From Bacteroidales bacterium (GTDB taxonomy: Bacteria > Bacteroidota > Bacteroidia > Bacteroidales > UBA12077), in contig JAHOYT010000069.1 in assembly GCA_019038645.1 (NCBI GenBank), forward strand, positions 1 to 52,924: DNA of 52,924 nt. Direction: 5' to 3'. Shown here piece by piece: positions 1 through 8,760 of this stretch (its first letter is position 1; each line of letters starts with the position of its first letter). The notes below the pieces were generated by a model. It worked only from the letters and a program-made list of their open reading frames with translations, was not told where the DNA came from and searched no databases. A program made the position numbers and the translations under genes.

Positions 1-2
1 TT

Positions 3-707
3 TCCGATGTTGCACTGGTTGGCGGAGGTGGATTTCCGCAGCCCGGAGAAATTTCCTTAGCACATAATGGTGTGCTGTTTCTCGATGAATTGCCTGAATT
101 CCAACGATCGGTTCTTGAAGTAATGCGGCAACCTCTTGAAGACCGAATAATAACTATTAGCCGTGCAAAATTCACAGTTGAATACCCAGCAAGTTTTATG
201 CTTATTTCTTCAATGAATCCTTGTCCTTGTGGATATTATAATCATCCCGAAAAAGACTGTGTTTGTGCACCGGGAAATATTCAGCGATATCTGAATAAAA
301 TTTCGGGACCATTATTAGACCGAATTGATATTCATATTGAAGTAGTGCCTGTTTCATACGACGAACTTTCTGAAGTTAAACCAGCAGAAAGCAGTGCTAA
401 TATAAGGAATCGTGTTATTACAGCACGTGAAAAACAAACAGAACGTTTTAAAAATAAAGATCAGATTTATTGCAACGCACAAATGTCTTCGAAATTAATT
501 CGGGAACATTGTGAAATTGATTCAGCAGGAAAAACATTGCTCAAAAAAGCAATGGAGAAACTAGGCTTATCGGCCAGAGCATATGATCGGATTTTAAAAG
601 TTTCGCGCACCATTGCCGATTTGGAAGGCAAAGAAAAAGTAGAATCGTACCATTTAGCTGAGGCAATACAATACCGTAGTCTGGACAGAAGTGGTTGGGG
701 AAATTAG
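3..707 (+). CDS. comM: ComM/YifB family Mg-chelatase-like AAA+ ATPase, 3' part
   Basis: The window opens inside this gene; the frame is open from base 3, so the 5' end is missing. Visible are the Walker B region ([10 protein letters not shown], around bases 72-101), the cysteine-rich stretch [11 protein letters not shown] followed by DCVCAPG, and the C-terminal lid with the [20 protein letters not shown] signature of the YifB/ComM group. In naturally competent bacteria ComM is a helicase that promotes branch migration of incoming DNA; in Bacteroidota the gene is nearly universal and its role is less clear. About 235 of roughly 510 residues are present. The C-terminus matches the family, so nothing suggests a pseudogene; truncation is only the window edge. 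Confidence 0.93.
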   Translation, partial: SDVALVGGGGFPQPGEISLAHNGVLFLDELPEFQRSVLEVMRQPLEDRIITISRAKFTVEYPASFMLISSMNPCPCGYYNHPEKDCVCAPGNIQRYLNKISGPLLDRIDIHIEVVPVSYDELSEVKPAESSANIRNRVITAREKQTERFKNKDQIYCNAQMSSKLIREHCEIDSAGKTLLKKAMEKLGLSARAYDRILKVSRTIADLEGKEKVESYHLAEAIQYRSLDRSGWGN

Positions 708-770
708 AAATGAGTACATAGTTTTTAGTATCGAGTACAGAGATTAAAATATTTGCAAAAAGACAAATTG

Positions 771-799
771 ATGTCACGCTGAGCCTGTCGAAGTGTGAT
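771..799 (+). repeat. Dispersed intergenic repeat, copy 1
   Basis: Bases 771-799 carry the unit that begins TGTCACGCTGAGCCTGTCGA. It matches, in opposite orientation and at about 21 of 26 core positions, the unit at 1433-1458. It is richer in G and C than its surroundings. Units of the TGTCATTCTGAGC type are common dispersed intergenic repeats in Bacteroidota and other phyla. No transposase is nearby. Confidence 0.6.
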
Positions 800-834
800 T
801 TTTAGGATTACTGATACAAGCTAAAATAAATACC

Positions 835-1254
835 ATGAAATACATAACTATAAAACATCGGGCATTCAGACATTTTCTTACTGCTCCTTTAATATTTGGA
901 GCTATTATTCCAATTGCGATTTTAGATTTATATATAGAGATTTATCATCGCTTTTCATTCCCTTTTTATAGAATTCCTTATGTAAAAAGAAGAAACTACG
1001 TTAAAATTGACCGGCATAAATTATCGTATTTGAAACCTGGTCAAAAAATTAATTGCATTTATTGCGGTTATTCAAATGGAGTATTTCATTACTGGGTAAA
1101 AATTCTTGCCGAAACAGAAAAATACTTTTGTTCTGTTAAACACAAAGAAGACAAAAACTATATTCCTCCCGAACATCATAAAGAATTTATAGACTATTCT
1201 GATAAAGAAACTTTTGATAAGGAATACGGATCGAAGAGAACCCCTTTTTTGTAA
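835..1254 (+). CDS. Small membrane-anchored protein with Cys-x2-Cys motif, unknown function
   Basis: A 139-residue protein with one hydrophobic segment (about residues 16-33), then a basic stretch (VKRRNYVKIDRHKLSYL) and a pair of possible metal-binding cysteines in CIYCGY. A third cysteine and a histidine follow in FCSVKHKED. I recall hypothetical proteins with the same DRHxLxYL...NCxYCxYxNG...C..KH layout in Proteobacteria and Bacteroidota, but I cannot name a function. The ATG at 835 is the first in frame and precedes the membrane segment. The gene stands alone between two patches of dispersed repeats, with no Bacteroidota promoter that I can recognise; a weak hairpin (1265-1287) follows the stop. 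Confidence 0.75.
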   Translation: MKYITIKHRAFRHFLTAPLIFGAIIPIAILDLYIEIYHRFSFPFYRIPYVKRRNYVKIDRHKLSYLKPGQKINCIYCGYSNGVFHYWVKILAETEKYFCSVKHKEDKNYIPPEHHKEFIDYSDKETFDKEYGSKRTPFL

Positions 1255-1343
1255 AATTTAATCCGGCGTGGATTACAAATTCACGCCAGCTGAGTTTTCG
1301 CGTGTGCCTTTATTGTAAAATCCTTTTTACAGAAAAAGAGATT

Positions 1344-1395
1344 AGCTTCGCTGAGCTCACTACGTTCGGTTCCGGCTCTACGGCCGGAATGACAT
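1344..1395 (-). repeat. Dispersed intergenic repeat with hairpin, copy 2
   Basis: Read on the minus strand this starts ATGTCATTCCGGCC and continues into GAGCTCAGCGAAGC, so it looks like a composite of the unit seen at 771 and 1433 with a GC-rich insert. The insert forms a perfect 7-bp stem TTCCGGC/GCCGGAA at 1370-1389 with a 6-base loop. Its base composition stands out from the AT-rich surroundings. Confidence 0.55.
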
Positions 1396-1432
1396 CTGTT
1401 TCATATTGTCAATTAGTTGTTCATCCTTCGAG

Positions 1433-1458
1433 ATTCTTCGACAAGCTCAGAATGACAT
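1433..1458 (-). repeat. Dispersed intergenic repeat, copy 3
   Basis: On the minus strand this reads ATGTCATTCTGAGCTTGTCG followed by AAGAAT, the most canonical copy of the unit in this window. It is inverted relative to copy 1 at 771-799, so the hypothetical gene at 835-1254 lies between inverted copies. Confidence 0.6.
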
Positions 1459-1503
1459 TACTCAGGATAACAACTCCTTAATCCTTTTATCTTAATACGA
1501 AAT

Positions 1504-1532
1504 TTGCAAATTCAAAAAAATCACTATCTTTA
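1504..1532 (+). promoter_or_regulatory. Candidate promoter for DUF6268 gene
   Basis: TTG at 1504-1506 and TATCTTTA at 1525-1532 are separated by 18 bases. The second element matches the Bacteroidota -7 consensus TAnnTTTG at all but the last position. The start codon follows 44 bases later. Confidence 0.5.
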
Positions 1533-1576
1533 AAATCATTGTTTTTTATAATAAACTAACATTTAAGCTCTATAAA

Positions 1577-2491
1577 ATGAAAAGATTACTAAGTACTTTA
1601 ATTTTAGCATGCGCAATTACAGCTGTATTTGCACAAGATCGTTTTGATATTTTTTATGTTGCAGGGAATTATAATTTTATGCAAACCACAGCGATTAATG
1701 ATGATACCAATTACGAAACAGCGGTAATGTCCAATCTGAAAGTGCCGATTGTATTTAAAGATTCATCTGTTTGGTATACAAGTGTTGATTATCAGTATTT
1801 TTCAATGAACAACGAATATTTTACTTCTGATCCAACACCTGTTGAAGCGTTTAATTTACATGGGATAATCCTGCGAACAGGTTATATTCACAGGTTTAAT
1901 TCTAAACAATCATTACAAATACTATTTGCTCCGCGTATTATGAGTGATTTTAATGCTTCCTTTTCTAAATCGTTACAGCTTGGCGGAATACTGATGTACG
2001 AGAAAATAAAGAATGATGATTTAACATGGAGAATAGGAGTTCTTTACAATCAGGAGTTTTTTGGCACTTACATAGTTCCGGTTGTTTACCTGGACTGGAA
2101 TATGACCCATAAGTTAAAAGTAAAAGGATTGCTTCCTGTTTACGCAAAAATCTATATGGAACCTTCAGAAAAAATCTCTGCCGGGTTGCATTTTATTGGT
2201 TTAACTACTACATACCGAATTAACGAACAAGGATTTGAAAATTACTATGTTGATCGTCGAAGTATCGATCTTTCATTGTTTACCAATATTCATTTGTTTG
2301 ATAATGTATTTTTTGAAGGGCGTGCAGGATATTCTTTATCACGCGATTATGGGCTTTTTGCCGAAAATGATAAAATTGATCTTGGTCTGCCTTTGGTTAA
2401 TATTGGTGATGACCGAACAAGAGCAAACAACGAGTTTGAAGGTAGCCCTTTTATTCACTTGAGGTTAATCTATAGCTTACCGGTTAATTAG
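1577..2491 (+). CDS. DUF6268-type outer-membrane beta-barrel protein
   Basis: A 304-residue protein with a signal peptide (residues 1-19, cleavage after VFA before QDR) and alternating hydrophobic/polar strands typical of outer-membrane barrels, ending in the aromatic-containing strand HLRLIYSLPVN. The pattern of strands and length fit the DUF6268 family of Bacteroidota, whose role is unknown; recognition is by pattern, not by a search. It is a single-gene unit: a promoter lies just upstream and a strong hairpin terminator follows at 2511-2542. Nothing in the flanking genes hints at a transported substrate. It could instead be a different barrel family, but export to the outer membrane is well supported. 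Confidence 0.75.
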   Translation: MKRLLSTLILACAITAVFAQDRFDIFYVAGNYNFMQTTAINDDTNYETAVMSNLKVPIVFKDSSVWYTSVDYQYFSMNNEYFTSDPTPVEAFNLHGIILRTGYIHRFNSKQSLQILFAPRIMSDFNASFSKSLQLGGILMYEKIKNDDLTWRIGVLYNQEFFGTYIVPVVYLDWNMTHKLKVKGLLPVYAKIYMEPSEKISAGLHFIGLTTTYRINEQGFENYYVDRRSIDLSLFTNIHLFDNVFFEGRAGYSLSRDYGLFAENDKIDLGLPLVNIGDDRTRANNEFEGSPFIHLRLIYSLPVN

Positions 2492-2510
2492 TTTAAATAT
2501 AAAATACAAA

Positions 2511-2542
2511 AAACCACTACAAGAAAATGTAGTGGTTTTTTT
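2511..2542. terminator. Bidirectional rho-independent terminator
   Basis: A perfect 11-bp stem AAACCACTACA (2511-2521) / TGTAGTGGTTT (2528-2538) with loop AGAAAA, followed by T residues to 2542. A-rich sequence on the other side makes it work for the converging gene at 2565-4577 too. Confidence 0.9.
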
Positions 2543-2564
2543 ATGCTTTATAATCCATCAAAGA

Positions 2565-4577
2565 TTATTTATTATTTTTCTTTCTTAGCTCTTCGTATTG
2601 TTCACGAATTGCTTCCATTTCTTCAAGGTTTTGGCGCATCTCTTCTTCCTTTTCCTGCATTAACAGAGTTTGCTCCCTGAACTTTTTAATTAACACAGCG
2701 CTATTTTCATTCATTCTTATATTATTCAGATTATTTGCAATGTTCAGTGCAATCCTTTTAATAAATTCTACCTCAAGATCAGTAAATTTGTTAAAGCTTG
2801 CAATCTCAATTATTCCAAAAACCTTTTCATCAATACTCAACGGAATAACCAGTAGTGCTTCTGGTTGCGATTCTCCAAGACCCGATTCAATTTTAATATA
2901 ATTTTCAGGTACATCATTAACAATTTTTAATTTGTTTTCGGAGTAAACAACACCCAAAATACCCGTTGTTATATGAATTTTTGCCTTGTCTTTTCTTACT
3001 TCATTGCTACATCCATAATCAGCCACTAACTCCAGAGCAGGATCTTCCCCGTCATCATTATCCAGCATATATAAAACCCCGAATGTAGCTCTGACATATT
3101 TAATTAGTTGCGACAGTACTTTTGAACTTAAAGCTTTAAAATCGTTTTTATTATCGGCCAGTATATCGTTTATCAAAGTCATTCCATTGTTTACCCAACT
3201 CTGCTCTTTTTCCTTATCCTGATGCTTGATTAGCTGATCGTGTTGTAATTGCAGTTCTTTTGTGCGTTCAGTAATATTTAATTCCAGATTTTCTTTTTCA
3301 AGTGTCAGTTCATCGCTTAAATTTTCATTTTCATTAATCGCTTTTGCAGATTTTACAGTAATTGTAATTGACTGTATAAACATAAATGCTACCAATCCGT
3401 ACGGAGCAACGTATGTACTTTGAATTAACCCCATACTGCTTAACACATCGTTAATTGCCGTTGCGTAAAGGATAAACATTCCTAAAAAGGCAAAAAAGGC
3501 TGTTGGTCTTCTTCTGATTGCCGATTTAAGGAGTACACCAAAAGTAAGGTAAAGACCAAAAATTAAAATGTAGATTTCGAAAAACATCCTGTATTTTCCA
3601 TAGAAATTTGCAGGCGTTGCAAACACAAGAAGAGTAACAATGACTCCGATTATGATAATAATATTCTTTATTGCTTTAGGAAAATCAACTTTAAAAAGAC
3701 TATAAATAAAAAGTGCAAACAAAGGGATTGTTCCAAATCCTGAAAAATTGTCAAGTTTAACCAATAATTCCCAATTAATGTTTGGAATAAAATAAGTTAT
3801 AATTCTATCTCCTGTTGTGATGTTACGAAGTATCATTACAATACTAACTATACTAAAGTATAAGTTCGACACATCTTTTCTGCGGAACAAATACATATTA
3901 AGGTGATTAATACCAATTACCAGAATTATTCCAATAATAATCAGATTGAGAATGTCCATGAATCTGGATTCTGACCTCAACTTTTCGTATGTACCAAAGA
4001 ATATCGGTTTTTGCAGACCCGCACGTTGATGCGAAAAATTAGATACCTGAATAATAACTTCTATCTTTTCAGTATTCTCTTTCTCAGGATCTAAAATAAA
4101 TGGAATATCCTGATATTTAAATTGTGGAACAGAAAGATCATCATTTGTTCCGACTTTTCCTACCTCCGTAATCAGGTTTCCATTTATCCATAATATATAA
4201 TTCGAAAAAACAGAAGATATTTTTAGGCCATAAATTGTTGCTGTTGAATCCGCCTTTTTATTAATAATTAACCTGTAAGTTGCAAAACCTTCATTTGGAA
4301 TTTTAACACTATCAATCTGATAGCTTGTCCATGATTTGGGAACTTTTACATAATCCGGATTAATTCCTGATTTTAAATTTTTGAAATCTTGTGGCTCTAA
4401 CAGCTTATTCCAGAAAAATTCCCATTCACCCTGAAGCTTTATGCTTTTTGACTCGTAAATATTTACAGGTTCCAGATCAATAATTCCGTTCTCAATAAAA
4501 ATATTATTATTAGAAGCAGATACTGTTGTGCTTAAAAACCATAAAGTTAAGATGGATACCAGGATTCGAAATTTCAT
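2565..4577 (-). CDS. 7TM-DISM receptor with GAF domain and no output domain
   Basis: A 670-residue membrane receptor. In order: signal peptide (1-21), an extracytoplasmic beta-sandwich of the 7TMR-DISMED2 type (about 35-190, with LQGEWEFFWNKLL and VPKSWTSY, typical of these carbohydrate-binding-like domains), seven membrane segments (about 208-410), a coiled coil (415-460), a GAF domain (about 475-620, with LLVIPLSIDEKVFGIIEIAS) and a C-terminal coiled coil rich in Glu (630-670). DISM proteins usually end in a histidine kinase, cyclase or phosphatase; none is present here, and the stop is followed directly by a terminator, so this is not an obvious truncation. It may act through a partner that docks on the coiled coil. 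It is monocistronic. Confidence 0.88.
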   Translation of the reverse strand: MKFRILVSILTLWFLSTTVSASNNNIFIENGIIDLEPVNIYESKSIKLQGEWEFFWNKLLEPQDFKNLKSGINPDYVKVPKSWTSYQIDSVKIPNEGFATYRLIINKKADSTATIYGLKISSVFSNYILWINGNLITEVGKVGTNDDLSVPQFKYQDIPFILDPEKENTEKIEVIIQVSNFSHQRAGLQKPIFFGTYEKLRSESRFMDILNLIIIGIILVIGINHLNMYLFRRKDVSNLYFSIVSIVMILRNITTGDRIITYFIPNINWELLVKLDNFSGFGTIPLFALFIYSLFKVDFPKAIKNIIIIIGVIVTLLVFATPANFYGKYRMFFEIYILIFGLYLTFGVLLKSAIRRRPTAFFAFLGMFILYATAINDVLSSMGLIQSTYVAPYGLVAFMFIQSITITVKSAKAINENENLSDELTLEKENLELNITERTKELQLQHDQLIKHQDKEKEQSWVNNGMTLINDILADNKNDFKALSSKVLSQLIKYVRATFGVLYMLDNDDGEDPALELVADYGCSNEVRKDKAKIHITTGILGVVYSENKLKIVNDVPENYIKIESGLGESQPEALLVIPLSIDEKVFGIIEIASFNKFTDLEVEFIKRIALNIANNLNNIRMNENSAVLIKKFREQTLLMQEKEEEMRQNLEEMEAIREQYEELRKKNNK

Positions 4578-4954
4578 AATGTAGGTTTTGTAATCAACTT
4601 ATAAAACTAATTCATTTTTAGAAATTCCCGAAATTATATTAAAGAAATCTAAAGAGAAGTACTTGAACAGGATGTATTGAGACAGGAAGTAGATTAGTTA
4701 CATTATTGATAAAAAACTTTTCCACCAATTAACGAAATTAGTAAACATTTCAATAACTATTTCAAAAAAGTTAAGAAAGAGAACATTTATTTCAAAAATA
4801 TGTTGTACAACAGAATTTTATAACTATTTTTGAACTTTTTAAAATTAATGATAAATAACATACTCAATTGTAGAGATATAAAAACTAAACAAAACTGGAA
4901 ATAAAATTTATTATACACATAAGAAAATAATTACTAATTAAAATTGAATTAAAA
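4578..4954. other. 377-base intergenic region, divergent promoters
   Basis: The region separates the divergent DISM-GAF receptor and hppA. It is very AT-rich and holds a perfect Bacteroidota promoter for hppA (4803-4832). I found no convincing small gene, RNA gene or riboswitch. A TAGTTTTA element just upstream of the receptor start, read on the minus strand, is a weak promoter candidate. Confidence 0.5.
4803..4832 (+). promoter_or_regulatory. hppA promoter
   Basis: TTG (4803-4805), a 19-base spacer and TATTTTTG (4825-4832) match the Bacteroidota sigma-ABfr consensus exactly. Transcription would start near 4839, leaving a leader of about 115 bases before the hppA ATG at 4955. Confidence 0.8.
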
Positions 4955-7243
4955 ATGGACACGATTTTTTGGTTAATTCCTGTTGCATCAACTATTGCAT
5001 TAGTTTTTGCCTGGTTCTTTTTCAAGGATATGATGAAGAACTCTGAGGGAACAGAAAAAATGAAAGAAATTGCACAACACGTACGCGATGGTGCATTGGC
5101 TTATTTAAACAGACAGTACAAAGTAGTAGGAATAGTATTTATGGTATTATTCTTTATTCTTTTAATGCTGGCTTATTTTGGAATACAAAATCCATTTGTG
5201 CCTGTAGCATTCTTAACCGGTGGTTTTTTCTCCGGACTTTGTGGTTACCTGGGCATGCGTACTGCAACATATGCTTCTGCAAGAACTGCACATGGAGCAT
5301 CTCAATCATTAAATAAAGGATTAAAAATTGCTTTCCGCAGTGGTGCCGTGATGGGTCTTGTGGTTGTAGGTTTTGGATTATTAGATATCAGCCTTTGGTG
5401 GGTGATTTTAAATAAATTAGTTTACACTGCTGAACATATGCAAGATGGATTGCATGCTCTTGGTTTAACATTTGTTCATGCAGGAACAACAGATCACGAA
5501 AAATTGATTGAAATTACTGCTACAATGTTAACATTCGGAATGGGTGCATCTACTCAGGCATTATTTGCCCGTGTTGGTGGTGGTATCTTTACTAAAGCTG
5601 CAGATGTTGGAGCTGACTTAGTAGGTAAAGTTGAAGCAGGAATTCCTGAAGATGATCCTCGTAACCCTGCAACTATTGCCGATAACGTAGGTGATAACGT
5701 AGGTGATGTTGCTGGTATGGGAGCTGACTTATATGAATCATATGCTGGTTCTATTCTTGCTACTGCTGCATTAGGAGCAGCCCTTCCTTTAGTTGCCGGA
5801 GTAGATCCTGTAAAAGCAATTACTGCACCAATGATCGTAGCCGCAATTGGTATTCTACTTTCTATTTTGGGTATTTTCATGGTTCGTACAAAAGAATCGG
5901 CTACACAAAAAACATTATTAAATGCATTATTATTTGGAACAGGAGGTAGTTCTGTTTTCATACTAATTGCTGTAGCTATTTTGGCAAATATTGGCTGGAT
6001 TAGCTGGGGAATATTTGGTGCTGTTGTGGTTGGTTTAACTGCAGGTGTTATAATCGGACAAGGAACTGAATATTTTACTTCTGATGAGTATAAACCTACA
6101 AAAGGTATTGCAAAACAAGGACAACAAGGTCCTGCCACTACAATTATTGAAGGTATTGCTGTTGGTATGTATTCTACCTGGATCCCAGTCTTAACAATTG
6201 TATTAGCTATTATTGGAGCATATGGATTTGCTGGTGGATTTGAAAACTTTGCATTGGGTGTATACGGTATTGGATTTGCAGCTGTTGGTATGCTATCAAC
6301 TTTGGGTATTACATTAGCAACTGATGCATTCGGTCCTATTGCTGACAATGCGGGTGGAAATGCAGAAATGGCTAAACTTCCAAAAGAAGTAAGAGAACGT
6401 ACTGATGCTTTAGATATGTTAGGTAATACAACTGCTGCAACTGGTAAAGGATTTGCAATTGGTTCTGCTGCTTTAACTGCCATGGCATTATTAGCCGCAT
6501 ATATGGAAGAAGTTAGATTATGGCTAGGTAAATTAGCAAACTCAAGTGTCGAGGGTTTCAAACAAATAGGTGATACATTATTTTACAATGATAATATGCC
6601 TGTTGTTGAAGAAGGTCAAAGAGCTGTTGAATTAGCTGGTGCAACAATACAAGATTTCATTTATGCTTATGATCTTTCAATATTCAATCCTATGTTATTA
6701 GGAGGTTTATTTTTAGGTTCTATGATGGCATTTGTATTTAGTGCTATGACCATGAAAGCTGTTGGCCGTGCTGCCGGAGCAATGGTTGAAGAAGTACGTC
6801 ATCAGTTTAAAACTATCGTTGGAATTATGGACGGAACAGGTAAGCCTGATTATGCAAGATGTGTTGAAATTTCGACTCGTGGAGCACAAAAAGAAATGTT
6901 AGTTCCTTCAATATTCGCTATAGCTGTTCCAATAATTGTTGGAGTTGTTTTAGGTGTAGCTGGTGTTGTGGGATTATTAGCAGGTGGACTTGTAACAGGA
7001 TTTACTTTAGCAAGTATGTTAAATAACTCTGGTGGTGCATGGGATAATGCTAAAAAATACATCGAAAAAGGTAATTTAGGTGGAAAAGGTAGTGAAACTC
7101 ATAAAGCAGGTGTTGTTGGTGATACAGTTGGTGATCCTTTCAAAGATACATCAGGTCCGTCATTAAATATACTTATTAAGCTTATGACAATGGTTTCAGT
7201 TGTTATGGCTGGATTAACTGTTGCTACAGGATTCTTTTCTTAA
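4955..7243 (+). CDS. hppA: Membrane-bound ion-pumping pyrophosphatase
   Basis: A 762-residue integral membrane protein (about 16 helices) that hydrolyses pyrophosphate and pumps H+ and/or Na+ across the cytoplasmic membrane. The substrate loop is clear near residues 215-260 ([20 protein letters not shown], then [20 protein letters not shown]). The second conserved acidic site appears in [17 protein letters not shown] and the third in [30 protein letters not shown] near residue 490 has Ala where K+-independent enzymes have Lys, so this should be the K+-stimulated type; that group includes Na+ and dual Na+/H+ pumps, which sequence alone does not settle here. It has its own promoter and a strong terminator, and codon use is regular and T-ending as for a well-expressed gene. 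Confidence 0.96.
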   Translation: MDTIFWLIPVASTIALVFAWFFFKDMMKNSEGTEKMKEIAQHVRDGALAYLNRQYKVVGIVFMVLFFILLMLAYFGIQNPFVPVAFLTGGFFSGLCGYLGMRTATYASARTAHGASQSLNKGLKIAFRSGAVMGLVVVGFGLLDISLWWVILNKLVYTAEHMQDGLHALGLTFVHAGTTDHEKLIEITATMLTFGMGASTQALFARVGGGIFTKAADVGADLVGKVEAGIPEDDPRNPATIADNVGDNVGDVAGMGADLYESYAGSILATAALGAALPLVAGVDPVKAITAPMIVAAIGILLSILGIFMVRTKESATQKTLLNALLFGTGGSSVFILIAVAILANIGWISWGIFGAVVVGLTAGVIIGQGTEYFTSDEYKPTKGIAKQGQQGPATTIIEGIAVGMYSTWIPVLTIVLAIIGAYGFAGGFENFALGVYGIGFAAVGMLSTLGITLATDAFGPIADNAGGNAEMAKLPKEVRERTDALDMLGNTTAATGKGFAIGSAALTAMALLAAYMEEVRLWLGKLANSSVEGFKQIGDTLFYNDNMPVVEEGQRAVELAGATIQDFIYAYDLSIFNPMLLGGLFLGSMMAFVFSAMTMKAVGRAAGAMVEEVRHQFKTIVGIMDGTGKPDYARCVEISTRGAQKEMLVPSIFAIAVPIIVGVVLGVAGVVGLLAGGLVTGFTLASMLNNSGGAWDNAKKYIEKGNLGGKGSETHKAGVVGDTVGDPFKDTSGPSLNILIKLMTMVSVVMAGLTVATGFFS

Positions 7244-7260
7244 AAAACTTAATATATTAA

Positions 7261-7290
7261 AAAAAGCCGGCTCAACGAGCCGGCTTTTTT
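7261..7290 (+). terminator. hppA terminator
   Basis: Perfect stem AAAAAGCCGGCTC (7261-7273) / GAGCCGGCTTTTT (7277-7289) with a 3-base loop and a T run: a strong intrinsic terminator directly after hppA. Confidence 0.93.
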
Positions 7291-7352
7291 GTTTACTTAT
7301 TAATTTGTGAATATAAAATGCATTAAGGTTTCATTGTTACTCCTAATATTTT

Positions 7353-7360
7353 TATATTTG
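7353..7360 (+). promoter_or_regulatory. -7 element of the Thx gene promoter
   Basis: TATATTTG matches the TAnnTTTG consensus exactly. A TTG lies at 7334-7336, but the 16-base spacing is short. The element sits downstream of the earlier in-frame ATG at 7307, which supports the ATG at 7397 as the true start. Confidence 0.55.
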
Positions 7361-7396
7361 GGAATAAAGCAAATACAAATTTTAAATTATACTATT

Positions 7397-7669
7397 ATGG
7401 GTAAAGGCGATAAAAAAACCAGAAGAGGTAAAATAACAATTGGCAGTTACGGAAAAAGAAGACAAAAAAAGAAAAAAACAACAATTGCAGAAGTGAAAAA
7501 AATAACTCCAAAACCAAAGGTTGCTCCGAAGCCAAAACCTAAAGTGGAAACAAAGCCAAAAGCGGAACCAAAACCAAAGGCAACAGAAAAACCTAAAACG
7601 GAAACAAAAGCAAAATCAGCACCAAAAAAAGCTGAATCAAAGGATAAACCTAAAAAAGATAAAGAATAA
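7397..7669 (+). CDS. 30S ribosomal protein Thx with long Lys/Pro/Ala-rich tail
   Basis: A 90-residue very basic protein. Residues 1-27 (MGKGDKKTRRGKITIGSYGK then RRQKKKK) are a typical Bacteroidota Thx, a small peptide that sits in the head of the 30S subunit. The remaining 60 or so residues are an unusual extension of KPK/KTE/KPKAE-type repeats with no hydrophobic core, resembling histone-H1-like or linker tails. An upstream in-frame ATG at 7307 would add a hydrophobic 30-residue leader, but a perfect promoter -7 box lies inside that stretch and the Thx family starts with MGKGDKKT, so I chose 7397. The gene stands alone between two terminators. Thx identity is firm; the function of the tail is unknown. 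Confidence 0.85.
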   Translation: MGKGDKKTRRGKITIGSYGKRRQKKKKTTIAEVKKITPKPKVAPKPKPKVETKPKAEPKPKATEKPKTETKAKSAPKKAESKDKPKKDKE

Positions 7670-7690
7670 TCAATATTTAATATTGAGGAC

Positions 7691-7735
7691 AGGGTTGATT
7701 CCGATAACAATAAGGAATCAACCCTATTCTTTTTT
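7691..7735. terminator. Terminator between Thx and WD40 genes
   Basis: A perfect 12-bp stem AGGGTTGATTCC (7691-7702) / GGAATCAACCCT (7714-7725) with an 11-base loop, then a T run at 7730-7735. It lies between converging genes and can serve both. Confidence 0.85.
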
Positions 7736-7742
7736 ACATCTA

Positions 7743-8747
7743 TTATTTAATCAAGTCTTCAATCTTCCATATTAATACTTTGCCTTCAGGAGTAGCCAGA
7801 GCCAATAATTTTCCATCAGGACTAATTTTACAATCTGCCAATTCAGGTTTTGGATTTAAATATGTCCATAGTTCCTGCCCGGTTTTAAAGTCCCACAACT
7901 TTAATGTATAATCTTCGCCACAAGTAACCATATATTTTTCATCGGGCGTTAGCTGAACACTTTGGAGCATATCCTGGGCAGGTATTGATCGAATTAAATT
8001 ATTGGTAGAAATTTCCCATATATTAATTGTATCATTCCCTGTATTTAACAAATATTTTTCATCATTAAACAATTGAAAAGAGCCATTATATCCTCCTTTT
8101 TCACTCATTTTTCTTAATGGCTTATATGTTTTAGTATCCCAAACTATTAAGCTTTCATATATAGCTCCACTTATCATTATATCATCCCTGGCACTAAAAG
8201 CTATATAAAATATACTCGTATTATGCCCGTCAAGCTTTTGAATTAATTCAAATGATTTTAAATCCCAAATTCTAATTAATTCATCGGTAGAACCTACTGC
8301 TAAATACCTTCCATCAGAGCTATAAGCTAAAGCCGAAATAGCATTTTTCGCTTTTCTATCAAACTCAGGATACGGTCCTTTCTTTATAAATTCTCCTGGT
8401 GATGGCTCTACATCATACTCCATCTTTCCTGAATTAAGGTCCCATATTTTGAAACTTCCATCATGCGATCCACTAACAATATGTTTATTATCAGGACTAA
8501 ATTCTATTTCTCTAATCCAATCAGTATGCCCTTTTAAAACATGGATCTTTGTAAAAGTCTTCATATCCCAAACTAGTACAAAATTATCCCATCCACCGCT
8601 TGCTAAATATCTGCCATCCTTGCTAAAACGCAAATAATTAATCTTATGCTTATGTCCTGTTAAAACTTTATAAGGATTTATGTTGTTTTGTCCAAAAATT
8701 GGACAAAACATAAAAAGCAGTACAAAATTGGATATTATTTTTTTCAC
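7743..8747 (-). CDS. Exported WD40-repeat beta-propeller protein
   Basis: A 334-residue protein with a signal peptide (1-19, ending FGQ) and seven WD40 repeats (roughly residues 30-66, 72-108, 135-170, 174-208, 215-248, 256-290, 297-330), enough for one closed seven-bladed propeller. Typical repeat ends such as VLVWD, FKIWD, IRIWD and LKLWD are visible. WD40 propellers are protein-interaction platforms and no enzyme motif is present. It starts 13 bases after the TPR gene stop (8761), so it is very likely cotranscribed with the TPR protein and the aspartyl-protease lipoprotein upstream; together they look like an exported or periplasmic assembly of unknown role. Confidence 0.88.
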   Translation of the reverse strand: MKKIISNFVLLFMFCPIFGQNNINPYKVLTGHKHKINYLRFSKDGRYLASGGWDNFVLVWDMKTFTKIHVLKGHTDWIREIEFSPDNKHIVSGSHDGSFKIWDLNSGKMEYDVEPSPGEFIKKGPYPEFDRKAKNAISALAYSSDGRYLAVGSTDELIRIWDLKSFELIQKLDGHNTSIFYIAFSARDDIMISGAIYESLIVWDTKTYKPLRKMSEKGGYNGSFQLFNDEKYLLNTGNDTINIWEISTNNLIRSIPAQDMLQSVQLTPDEKYMVTCGEDYTLKLWDFKTGQELWTYLNPKPELADCKISPDGKLLALATPEGKVLIWKIEDLIK

Positions 8748-8760
8748 AAAATATCTTGAT

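Larger units (their letters stand above)
1255..1576. other. 322-base intergenic region with repeats and a promoter
   Basis: This gap holds, in order, a weak hairpin (GGCGTG at 1265-1270 with CACGCC at 1282-1287, no T run), a dispersed-repeat patch with a 7-bp stem at 1370-1389, a second repeat unit at 1433-1458, and a candidate promoter at 1504-1532 for the next gene. I see no small gene in it. Confidence 0.6.

Noticed and set aside
5554-6561. Long minus-strand open frame opposite hppA
   Set aside because: It is the complement of a highly biased coding frame; its low-complexity Ala/Pro/Ile content matches no family and hppA is certain.
7307-7396. N-terminal hydrophobic extension of Thx
   Set aside because: A perfect -7 promoter box lies within it and the family starts at MGKGDKKT (7397).
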